DNA of 28,597 nt from JBAXLO01 sp037134755 (GTDB lineage Bacteria; Bacteroidota; Bacteroidia; Bacteroidales; JACABE01): assembly GCA_037134755.1 (NCBI GenBank), contig JBAXLO010000035.1, positions 1 to 28,597 on the forward strand, written 5' to 3'. This document shows, in pieces, positions 1-6,106 of this stretch. Within the stretch, counting starts at the first letter, position 1, and each line of letters begins with the position of its first letter. The position numbers and the translations under genes were made by a program. The notes below the pieces were generated by a model. It searched no databases. It was given only the letters and a program-made list of their open reading frames with translations, and was not told the origin of the DNA.

Positions 1-275
1 TGGGGATTGATCAAATTATTAAAAGGATTGTTAATAAACTGGGAAATCTCGAAAAAGTATTCTTAACTGGTAGTCTGGCTGCTGGTAATGATAGCAAGAG
101 TTTAGATTTAATTTTTGTAGGTGAAGGTTTAGATAGTGAATATCTTTTACATTTGGTGCAGAAATCTGAAAGTTTTATTAGTAGAAAGATACTTTTTAGA
201 ATTTGTAATCAGATAGAATTGGAGCTTATACTTAAAGATAAAACAGATAATTTTTTGCTGATTTGGCAACAATAG
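1..275 (+). CDS. C-terminal part of a winged-helix/nucleotidyltransferase-like regulator (5' end outside window)
   Basis: An open frame enters from the left edge (first full codon at base 3) and stops at TAG 273-275, giving about 90 residues. Visible motifs are FLTGSLAAG, then SLDLIFVGEGLDSEYL, then a lysine/arginine-rich segment and a terminal LLIWQQ. From memory this matches the nucleotidyltransferase-like C-terminal half of ArsR-type winged-helix proteins common in Bacteroidota, often beside polysaccharide loci. The expected N-terminal DNA-binding half would lie upstream and is not seen. The active-site aspartate pair of true nucleotidyltransferases is only partly recognisable (SLDL), so a ligand-sensing role is more likely than catalysis. 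It ends 565 bases before the first sugar gene and may regulate the locus; that is inference. Confidence 0.6.
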   Translation, partial: GIDQIIKRIVNKLGNLEKVFLTGSLAAGNDSKSLDLIFVGEGLDSEYLLHLVQKSESFISRKILFRICNQIELELILKDKTDNFLLIWQQ

Positions 276-840
276 GGAAAGAATAATGTTAATGTGTAAA
301 TTTTATTAGTCATTACAATTATGTAACTGACGTGGCGAAGCTGTGTTAATCAACTAAAAACATCTCCACTGATAGCGCAAATAAAACCACTGAGAAGAAC
401 AGAAAATAATAATCAGAGTACATCAGTGGTTCAAAATAAGTAAAAAGGTAAAAGTAAAAAGAGAAAAATAATTTAATCAGTGCAATCATTGGATCAAAAT
501 AAGGGAAAAGTAAAAAGGAAAAATAATTTAACCAGAGCGAAAGGAAAAAGTAAAACACGACCCTTCGACTTCGCTCTGGATGCCAATTTACTCAGCAATC
601 TAAATTAAATAAATAATCAGAACAATTAGTGGGTTAAAATAAGTAAAAAAGTAAAAATAAAAATTAATTAAATCAGAGTAAAAGTATAAAGTAAAACTTA
701 GACTTTTCGGCTTCGCTCTGGGTACCACTTCACTCAGCAACCTAAATTAAAGAGCAATAAGTGAAGAAATAAATACATATCCACGTAAATTCAAAGATGA
801 AACACAAATATATACAAATAACATAAAATATATTTTAAAA
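276..840. other. Gene-free spacer between regulator tail and the polysaccharide genes
   Basis: I see no credible gene in these 565 bases. Most of the stretch (408-751) is an imperfect repeat, described separately. The remainder, 276-407 and 752-840, is plain AT-rich sequence. A promoter for the operon would be expected here, but I could not find a convincing Bacteroidota-type TTG / TAnnTTTG pair upstream of 841, so none is annotated. Confidence 0.6.
408..751. repeat. Imperfect tandem repeat, about 140-base unit, with embedded heptad arrays
   Basis: A unit of about 140 bases is present twice (about 473-610 and 613-751) with a partial copy of its first 65 bases before it (about 410-470). Landmarks repeated in order are TAATCAG, then a CAGTGG-like word, then AAAATAAG, then an AGTAAAA-rich tract, then TTCGCTCTGG, CTCAGCAA and CTAAATTAAA. 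The last block lies at 563-610 and again at 705-751. The A-rich tracts have a 7-base period: AGTAAAA, AGGTAAA, AGTAAAA, AGAGAAA at 439-466; AGGGAAA, AGTAAAA, AGGAAAA at 502-522. The same tract occurs beyond the right end of the cluster at 28353-28381. Confidence 0.8.
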
Positions 841-1845
841 ATGCCATATCAACGAATTAAAAATACAAGGGTCTTAGTTACCGGAGGAGCAGGTTTTATA
901 GGATCAAATCTTTGTGAAGATTTACTAAAATATGACAATGAAGTAGTCTGTTTAGATAATTTCTCTACTGGACGAATTGAAAATTTGAAAGAATTCTTAT
1001 ATCATCCTAATTTTAAATTAGTAGTTGGTGATATTAGAAATCTTGATGATTGTAAAAAAGCAATGGAAGGAATTGATATTGTATTACAAGAAGCGGCTTT
1101 AGGTTCAGTGCCTCGTTCAATAAACGATCCAATAACAACCAACACTGTGAATGTTGGTGGCTTTTTAAATGTATTAATTGCAGCAAGAGATGCAAAAGTT
1201 AATAGGCTTGTATATGCTGCGAGCTCTTCTACTTATGGTGATTCTGAAAATTTACCTAAAGTTGAACATATTATTGGAAAACCACTTTCTCCTTATGCTG
1301 TAACTAAATATGTAAATGAATTATATGCCCATGTTTTTGGATTAAATTACGGATTAAATATTATTGGATTGCGATATTTTAATGTTTATGGCCGACGACA
1401 AGATCCAAATGGAGCGTATGCAGCAGTAATACCTAAGTTTACAATGCAATTAATGGCACATGAATCTCCGTTAATAAATGGTGATGGTACTAATTCAAGG
1501 GATTTCACTTATATAGATAATGTGATCCAAATGAATAATCTTGCTGCTACTACTGTAAATAAACTTGCAGTAGGAGAAGTTTTTAATACTGCTGTGGGAG
1601 ATAGAAATGATTTGAATGAATTGGTGAAGTATCTTATTGAATTTTTAAGTGAATTTGATTTTATAATTAGAGATATTGAAATTAAATACGGGCCATACAG
1701 AAAAGGAGATATTCCACATTCTTTAGCAAATATTGATAAAGCAACTACAATTCTAGGATATAAACCTACCCATAATTTACAACAAGGATTAAAAGAGGCT
1801 GTTAAGTGGTATTGGGAAAACTTAAATGACATTGAAAAAAGTTAA
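841..1845 (+). CDS. wbpP: WbpP/TviC-like UDP-N-acetylglucosamine 4-epimerase
   Basis: Extended short-chain dehydrogenase/reductase, 334 residues, cytosolic. It interconverts UDP-GlcNAc and UDP-GalNAc (or the uronic-acid forms) using bound NAD. Visible motifs are the nucleotide-binding GGAGFIG (residues 15-21), AALGSVPRS (about 85-93), SSSTYGD (128-134) and the catalytic YxxxK Y152/K156 in SPYAVTKYVNELYA. The segments LRYFNVYGRRQDPNGAYAAVIP and INGDGTNSRDFTYI are typical of the WbpP/TviC/Gne branch, which supports GlcNAc-type rather than plain glucose substrates. The residues before AALGS read LQE where I recall a histidine in relatives. First gene of the locus; the stop is 19 bases before capE. 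The ATG at 841 has no clear Shine-Dalgarno site. Confidence 0.9.
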   Translation: MPYQRIKNTRVLVTGGAGFIGSNLCEDLLKYDNEVVCLDNFSTGRIENLKEFLYHPNFKLVVGDIRNLDDCKKAMEGIDIVLQEAALGSVPRSINDPITTNTVNVGGFLNVLIAARDAKVNRLVYAASSSTYGDSENLPKVEHIIGKPLSPYAVTKYVNELYAHVFGLNYGLNIIGLRYFNVYGRRQDPNGAYAAVIPKFTMQLMAHESPLINGDGTNSRDFTYIDNVIQMNNLAATTVNKLAVGEVFNTAVGDRNDLNELVKYLIEFLSEFDFIIRDIEIKYGPYRKGDIPHSLANIDKATTILGYKPTHNLQQGLKEAVKWYWENLNDIEKS

Positions 1846-1865
1846 AATATTAAAATCTTAAAATA
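1842..1865 (+). repeat. Three tandem 8-base units spanning the wbpP-capE junction
   Basis: TTAAAATA, TTAAAATC and TTAAAATA follow each other without gaps. The first contains the stop codon of wbpP (1843-1845) and the last overlaps the ATG of capE (1865-1867) by one base. Unlike the other arrays in this window the period is 8, not 7. Confidence 0.6.
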
Positions 1866-2878
1866 TGTTTAAAAGAAAAACTTTATTAATAACTGGAGGA
1901 ACTGGGTCATTTGGGAATGCTGTACTTAAAAGGTTTATTGATACTGAGATAAAAGAAATTCGTATATTTTCACGAGATGAAAAAAAACAAGATGATATGC
2001 GAAAATCATTAAATAATCCTAAAGTTAAATTTTATATTGGTGATGTGCGAGATTTACATTCAGTAGAAAATGTGATAAAAGGAGTAAATTTTATATTTCA
2101 TGCTGCTGCTTTAAAACAAGTACCTTCTTGTGAATTTTTTCCATTGGAAGCTGTTAAAACAAACATTTTTGGTACTGAAAATGTTTTATCTGTTGCAGAA
2201 ACACATGGTGTAAAGAGAGTTGTTGTTCTAAGCACTGATAAAGCTGCTTACCCCATCAATGCTATGGGAATGTCGAAAGCATTAATGGAGAAAGTTATGA
2301 TTGCTAAATCTAGAAATTTAAATCCGAATCAACAAGTTTTTTGTGGTACTCGATATGGAAATGTAATGGCTTCCAGAGGTTCAGTAATACCTTTGTTTAT
2401 TGAACAAGTTAAAACTGGGAAGCCATTAACCATAACAGACCCTAATATGACACGATTTATAATGACTTTAGAGGATGCTGTTGATTTAGTGTTATATGCT
2501 TTTGAGAATGGCAAACCCGGAGATATTTTTGTTCAAAAAGCTCCAGCTGCCACTATTGAAGTTTTAGTCAAAGCTTTGTTGGAATTGTACAACGCAAAAA
2601 ATGAAGTTAGAATTATTGGAACTCGTCATGGTGAAAAACTTTATGAAACTTTAGTGAATAGGGAAGATATGGTTAAAGCCGAAGATTTAGGAAATTATTA
2701 TCGAATACCAGCTGATAACCGAGATTTAAATTATGAACAATATTTCAGCGAAGGCAAAGATGATGTTTCGAAAGTCGAAGAATATCATTCTCACAATACA
2801 CATCGATTAGATGTTGAAGGGATGAAAAAGCTTTTACTGAAGTTGGATATGATTCGGGATGATCTTGGTATTAAGTAA
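1865..2878 (+). CDS. capE: UDP-N-acetylglucosamine 4,6-dehydratase/5-epimerase (CapE/FnlA/WbjB)
   Basis: Short-chain dehydrogenase/reductase of 337 residues that starts the UDP-L-FucNAc pathway: it dehydrates UDP-GlcNAc at C4/C6 and inverts C5. Visible are GGTGSFG (11-17) for NADP binding, IFSRDEKKQDDMR (34-46), AALKQVPSCEFFPLEAVKTN (81-100), STDKAAYP (123-130) and MxxxK (M134/K138) where classical family members have YxxxK. The Met-for-Tyr exchange and the CEFFP motif separate CapE/FnlA from the PseB dehydratases. Length is normal for the family. CapF and CapG follow, separated by repeats and the S23-type gene, so the three-step pathway is complete here. Confidence 0.93.
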   Translation: MFKRKTLLITGGTGSFGNAVLKRFIDTEIKEIRIFSRDEKKQDDMRKSLNNPKVKFYIGDVRDLHSVENVIKGVNFIFHAAALKQVPSCEFFPLEAVKTNIFGTENVLSVAETHGVKRVVVLSTDKAAYPINAMGMSKALMEKVMIAKSRNLNPNQQVFCGTRYGNVMASRGSVIPLFIEQVKTGKPLTITDPNMTRFIMTLEDAVDLVLYAFENGKPGDIFVQKAPAATIEVLVKALLELYNAKNEVRIIGTRHGEKLYETLVNREDMVKAEDLGNYYRIPADNRDLNYEQYFSEGKDDVSKVEEYHSHNTHRLDVEGMKKLLLKLDMIRDDLGIK

Positions 2879-2880
2879 AT

Positions 2881-2915
2881 AGTGACCAGTAATCAGTGAT
2901 TTGTAATCTGTAAAA
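2881..2915. repeat. Non-coding heptad array between capE and capF
   Basis: Directly after the capE stop the sequence reads AGTGACC, AGTAATC, AGTGATT, TGTAATC, TGTAAAA, five units in one 7-base phase. Its reverse complement has the same NRRTYAC-type pattern as the arrays inside capF (3616-3643) and capG (5499-5526 and 5693-5734). It therefore looks like the intergenic, opposite-orientation member of that family. Confidence 0.7.
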
Positions 2916-2996
2916 TTAAAAACAAGAAATCATCATTCTAATTTTGGATATAATTGACAGATAAATTTAAAAGGGATCATAAGAAAAAGGCTAGAA

Positions 2997-4178
2997 ATGG
3001 ATAACATTTCGCAGATTACACATAACGCAATTAAGGTTGGAATAACCGGTCAGGCAGGGTTTGTTGGAACTCATTTATATAATACTTTAGGTCTATATCC
3101 TGAGATGTTTGAAAGAATTCCTTTTGAGGATGCTTATTTTCAAAATGAAGAAACACTTAAAATATTTGTAAAGCAATGTGATATAATTATTCATTTGGCT
3201 GCAATGAATCGCCATAATGATCCTGAAATTATTTATAATACAAATATTGGATTGGTAAAACAATTAATTTCTGCTTGTGAACAAACAAATTCTACTCCTC
3301 ATATAATCTTTTCTTCATCAACACAGGAAGAACGTGATAATTTATATGGAAAATCGAAAAAGGAAGGACGTCAACTATTCGAATATTGGGCTGAACAACA
3401 TCAAGCGAGATTCACGGGATTAGTTATACCAAATGTATTTGGTCCTTTTGGCAGTCCTTATTATAATTCTGTAATTGCTACTTTCTGCCATCAATTAACC
3501 CACAATGAAACACCAAAAATTGAAGTGGATGGCGAGATAAAGTTAATTTATATTGGAGAATTGGTTGCTGAGATTATAAAAGCTTTTAGCGATAAGCATT
3601 TAGCCGTTAGCAACCCAATCACCAATCACCAATCACCAACTACTATTCAAATCCCCAATACTTCAACAATTAAAGTTTCTGATTTACTAAGAAAACTAAC
3701 TGAATATAAAACCAACTATTTTGAAAAGGGAGAAATACCTTCATTAGATAATACTTTTGATAGAAACTTATTTAATACTTTATTATGCTATATCGACCAT
3801 AAAACTTTCTTCCCTTTTATGCTAAAGAAGAATACAGATGCAAGAGGAAGTTTTATTGAAACAGTAAAACTAAACAGTGGAGGTCAAGTTTCTTTTTCAA
3901 CTACAGTATCTGGTATAACAAGAGGGAATCATTTTCACACAAGAAAAGCAGAACGTTTTGCTGTAATTAAAGGGAAGGCATTAATTGAATTAAGACGGAT
4001 TGGAACAAACGAAATATTATTATTTGAATTAGATGGAGAAAACCCTTCATTTGTAGATATGCCAATATGGTACACTCATAATATTAAGAACATTGGTGAA
4101 GAAGATCTCTATACAATTTTCTGGATTAACGAGCATTATGATGCGAATGACCCAGATACGTATTTTGAAAAAGTTTGA
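2997..4178 (+). CDS. capF: CapF/FnlB/WbjC bifunctional reductase with C-terminal cupin (UDP-L-FucNAc pathway), carrying an in-frame repeat
   Basis: Second enzyme of UDP-L-FucNAc synthesis, 393 residues. The N-terminal SDR domain has GITGQAGFVGTHL (15-27), HLAAMNRHND (66-75), SSSTQ (106-110) and YGKSK (Y117/K121). The cupin domain, about 277-393, has RGNHFHTRKAERF, the expected metal-binding histidines, and a WYTHNI near the end. In this family the cupin epimerises C3 and the SDR domain reduces C4. Residues 196-216 (AFSDKHLAVSNPITNHQSPTT) are encoded by nine tandem 7-base units at 3581-3643 and do not look like native family sequence; they sit in the substrate-side part of the SDR domain. There are also about 12 residues before the usual start (MDNISQITHNAIK) that I do not recall in relatives. 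The flanking domains are intact, so the enzyme may still work. Confidence 0.92.
   Translation: MDNISQITHNAIKVGITGQAGFVGTHLYNTLGLYPEMFERIPFEDAYFQNEETLKIFVKQCDIIIHLAAMNRHNDPEIIYNTNIGLVKQLISACEQTNSTPHIIFSSSTQEERDNLYGKSKKEGRQLFEYWAEQHQARFTGLVIPNVFGPFGSPYYNSVIATFCHQLTHNETPKIEVDGEIKLIYIGELVAEIIKAFSDKHLAVSNPITNHQSPTTIQIPNTSTIKVSDLLRKLTEYKTNYFEKGEIPSLDNTFDRNLFNTLLCYIDHKTFFPFMLKKNTDARGSFIETVKLNSGGQVSFSTTVSGITRGNHFHTRKAERFAVIKGKALIELRRIGTNEILLFELDGENPSFVDMPIWYTHNIKNIGEEDLYTIFWINEHYDANDPDTYFEKV
3581..3643 (+). repeat. In-frame heptad array inside capF
   Basis: Nine 7-base units lie in one unbroken phase: AGCTTTT, AGCGATA, AGCATTT, AGCCGTT, AGCAACC, then CAATCAC three times, then CAACTAC. The first five units have the AGCNNNN pattern of the arrays around the S23-type gene. 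The last four have the NRRTYAC pattern of the arrays in capG. Sixty-three bases equal 21 codons, so the frame is preserved. This is the one place where both repeat families join in a single phase. Confidence 0.85.
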
Positions 4179-4183
4179 AGAAA

Positions 4184-4225
4184 AGCGATTAGCTAATAGC
4201 TTTTAGCACTAAGCCTATAGCTTTT
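4184..4225. repeat. AGCNNNN heptad array after capF
   Basis: Six units in phase: AGCGATT, AGCTAAT, AGCTTTT, AGCACTA, AGCCTAT, AGCTTTT. It starts five bases after the capF stop. The array at 4334-4375 in the same spacer has the reverse-complement pattern, so the spacer has inverted ends and could fold into a long imperfect hairpin. Confidence 0.8.
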
Positions 4226-4333
4226 AGAAACGAATAATATTTTTAAGGAAATGCAGTATTCTGATGAACAAAAATTTAATTAACTTTGATATCAGCAATC
4301 ATTATATTTAAAATCATAAAACTAAACTAAACT

Positions 4334-4375
4334 AAAGGCTAACAGCTAATTGCTAATCGCTAACAGCTCTTCACT
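4334..4375. repeat. NNNNGCT heptad array abutting the S23-type gene start
   Basis: Units AAAGGCT, AACAGCT, AATTGCT, AATCGCT, AACAGCT, CTTCACT run in phase and end at the base before the ATG at 4376. The 12-base word GCTAATCGCTAA (4352-4363) recurs at 4854-4865, in front of capG. No ribosome binding site fits between the array and the start codon. Confidence 0.8.
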
Positions 4376-4735
4376 ATGAAAGACTTCAGAACATTACTTG
4401 TTTGGCAAAAAAGTCACTCTTTAACTTTGAGTATTTATAAGCAAACACTTTTAATGCCAAAAGTAGAGATGTTTGGATTGACTTCACAAATTAGGAGATC
4501 CGTTTCTTCAATTCCAACTAATATTGCAGAAGGATGCGGACGGGGAAGTGATAAAGATTTTGCAAGATTCATACAAATTGCTATGGGTTCAGCAAGCGAA
4601 ACTTCTTATCTTTTAGTTTTAATCTCTGATTTAAATTATATTAGTAAAGAAATATTTCAAGATTTAATTGAACTAGTGAACGAAGTAATGAAAATGCTTT
4701 CTTCATTGCTAAAGACCTTAAAAAATTATATATAG
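4376..4735 (+). CDS. Four-helix-bundle protein of the S23 / 23S rRNA intervening-sequence protein family
   Basis: Protein of 119 residues with the family hallmarks: FRTLLVWQKSHSL at the start, LTSQIRRSVSSIPTNIAEG (35-53), ARFIQIAMGSASE (63-75), then a hydrophobic last helix. Length matches the family (about 115-130). S23/IVP proteins are basic helical bundles first noticed in insertions within 23S rRNA genes. The related Avd protein assists reverse transcriptases of diversity-generating retroelements, but no reverse transcriptase or rRNA is present here. The cellular function is unknown. It separates capF from capG, which normally belong together, and has heptad arrays on both sides, so it looks like a later insertion. 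The start follows the array without a spacer. Confidence 0.85.
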   Translation: MKDFRTLLVWQKSHSLTLSIYKQTLLMPKVEMFGLTSQIRRSVSSIPTNIAEGCGRGSDKDFARFIQIAMGSASETSYLLVLISDLNYISKEIFQDLIELVNEVMKMLSSLLKTLKNYI

Positions 4736-4738
4736 AAT

Positions 4739-4766
4739 AGCTGTTAGCATCTAGCTATTAGCTATT
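4739..4766. repeat. AGCNNNN heptad array after the S23-type gene
   Basis: Four units in phase: AGCTGTT, AGCATCT, AGCTATT, AGCTATT, starting three bases after the TAG of the S23-type gene. It has the same orientation and position relative to the preceding stop as the array at 4184-4225 after capF. Confidence 0.75.
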
Positions 4767-4796
4767 AAAAATGACAAATACTATGAGCTTGAAACA

Positions 4797-4891
4797 AAAT
4801 GCTAAAAGCTAAAAAACTATACATTATATTTTACTAACAGTTAAAAGCAATAAGCTAATCGCTAAAAGCTAATAACTAACAGCTAATAACT
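4797..4891. repeat. NNNNGCT heptad array abutting the capG start
   Basis: An outlying pair AAATGCT, AAAAGCT lies at 4797-4810. The main array runs 4836-4891 in one phase: AACAGTT, AAAAGCA, ATAAGCT, AATCGCT, AAAAGCT, AATAACT, AACAGCT, AATAACT. The last unit ends at the base before the ATG at 4892, as seen before the S23-type gene. With 4739-4766 it gives this spacer inverted ends. Confidence 0.8.
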
Positions 4892-6100
4892 ATGATCCCA
4901 AAAGCCAAACTAAAAGTAATGACCGTTGTAGGTACACGACCTGAGATTATCAGGTTATCTCGAACAATGGCTTTATTAGACCAGTATTTAAACCAAGTAA
5001 TTGTTCACACAGGGCAGAATTATGATTATGAATTGAATGAAATATTCTGGAATGAGTTGGAATTAAGAAAACCAGATCATTTTCTTAATGTTGATACAAC
5101 TTCTTTAGGTAGTGCTGTTGGGGATATACTTAAGAAGATTGAAGAAGTCTTAAAACTTGAACAGCCGGATGCGATGTTGGTTTTAGGAGATACAAATTCA
5201 TGTTTAGCCGCTTATATAGCAAAACGTATGCATATACCGGTTTTTCATATGGAAGCAGGTAATAGGAGTTATGATTTTAATGTACCTGAAGAAGTTAACA
5301 GAAGAGTAGTAGATCATATTTCAGATTTTAATTTAGTATATACAGAACATGCAAGAAGACATTTAATATCTGAAGGATTACCACACAGAAGAATTTATCT
5401 TACTGGTTCACCAATGAAAGAAGTTTTGGATTTTTATATGCCCAAAATTAAAAAATCTGACATCCTTACTAAGCTAAATTTAACATCGCATAATACTCAG
5501 ATTACAGATTACTCTTCACAAGTTACTAATAAAGGCTATTTTGTAGTTTCCGTCCACCGTGAAGAAAACGTAGATAATGAAGATAATCTTAAAAAGATAT
5601 TACATGTTTTAAACTCACTAGCTGAGGAATATCAAATCCCTGTAATTATATCAACACATCCTCGTACAAGAAAAAGAATAGAAGCCCTTAGCCAATCACA
5701 AATCACTAATCACAAGTCACCAATTACTAATAATTCATTACTACATTTCATGAAGCCCTTCGGCTTTTTAGATTATGTCTGGCTTCAAATTAATGCACTT
5801 TGCACAATATCTGATAGTGGTACAATAAGTGAAGAGTCATCAATATTAGACTTCCCTGCAATTTCTTTACGACAATCCATGGAACGCCCGGAAGCACAAG
5901 ATGCAGGCACAATCATACTTACAGGATTTAACCCTCATATTGTTTTGGATAGTATCAGAGTAGTTATAAATGAACATAAAATTATAAAACATATCCCAAT
6001 AGCAAATGATTATAAAATAACAGATACTTCATGGAGAGTTTTAAAATTAATTATGGGAAATACTGATTTGAGTAATTTATGGTGGGGAATTTCTATCTAA
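4892..6100 (+). CDS. capG: UDP-N-acetyl-L-fucosamine synthase, WecB-like 2-epimerase (CapG/FnlC/WbjD), with two in-frame repeats
   Basis: Non-hydrolysing UDP-HexNAc 2-epimerase fold, 402 residues, last step to UDP-L-FucNAc. Visible are VVGTRPEIIRL (12-22), VHTGQNYDYELNE (38-50), LGDTNSCL (98-105), HMEAGNRSYDFNVPEEVNRR (119-138), VHREENVDNEDN (221-232), STHPRTRKR (254-262), MKPFGFLDY (287-295) and SDSGTISEES (308-317). Two low-complexity stretches interrupt otherwise conserved blocks: about residues 198-213 just before YFVVSVHREEN, and about 266-281 between KRIEAL and LLHFMKPFG. Both are encoded by 7-base tandem units and are extra relative to the family as I know it. Each lies in a loop between conserved motifs, so function may be kept. 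Confidence 0.92.
   Translation: MIPKAKLKVMTVVGTRPEIIRLSRTMALLDQYLNQVIVHTGQNYDYELNEIFWNELELRKPDHFLNVDTTSLGSAVGDILKKIEEVLKLEQPDAMLVLGDTNSCLAAYIAKRMHIPVFHMEAGNRSYDFNVPEEVNRRVVDHISDFNLVYTEHARRHLISEGLPHRRIYLTGSPMKEVLDFYMPKIKKSDILTKLNLTSHNTQITDYSSQVTNKGYFVVSVHREENVDNEDNLKKILHVLNSLAEEYQIPVIISTHPRTRKRIEALSQSQITNHKSPITNNSLLHFMKPFGFLDYVWLQINALCTISDSGTISEESSILDFPAISLRQSMERPEAQDAGTIILTGFNPHIVLDSIRVVINEHKIIKHIPIANDYKITDTSWRVLKLIMGNTDLSNLWWGISI
5483..5530 (+). repeat. First in-frame heptad insertion in capG
   Basis: The clean part is AGATTAC, AGATTAC, TCTTCAC, AAGTTAC at 5499-5526; the bases on either side (about 5483-5498 and 5527-5530) are more degenerate. It encodes about residues 198-213, containing TQITDYSSQVTN. 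The pattern matches the NRRTYAC arrays at 3616-3643 and 5693-5734. Confidence 0.7.
5693..5734 (+). repeat. Second in-frame heptad insertion in capG
   Basis: Six units in one phase: CAATCAC, AAATCAC, TAATCAC, AAGTCAC, CAATTAC, TAATAAT. Forty-two bases equal 14 codons, so the frame is preserved. The encoded peptide is close to SQITNHKSPITNN. The preceding CTTAGC resembles the AGC-type unit that precedes the same family in capF. Confidence 0.82.
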
Positions 6101-6106
6101 AAAAAT

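Noticed and set aside
346..558. 70-residue open frame on the minus strand, rich in Phe, Tyr and Leu
   Set aside because: It is the complement of the A-rich left-flank repeat; composition follows from the repeat and there is no family resemblance.
700..840. Operon promoter upstream of wbpP
   Set aside because: No convincing -33/-7 pair of the Bacteroidota type could be found by eye.
1509..1832. 107-residue minus-strand frame inside wbpP
   Set aside because: Shadow of a well-supported gene on the other strand. The same applies to the minus-strand frames near 2329, 11706, 23157 and 24635 and the short plus-strand frames near 11794, 15248 and 15986.
4376..4735. Avd component of a diversity-generating retroelement
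   Set aside because: No reverse transcriptase, template or variable repeat is visible; the protein fits the general S23/IVP family.
4184..4891. CRISPR-like array from regularly spaced short repeats
   Set aside because: Units are contiguous degenerate 7-mers without unique spacers, and there are no cas genes.
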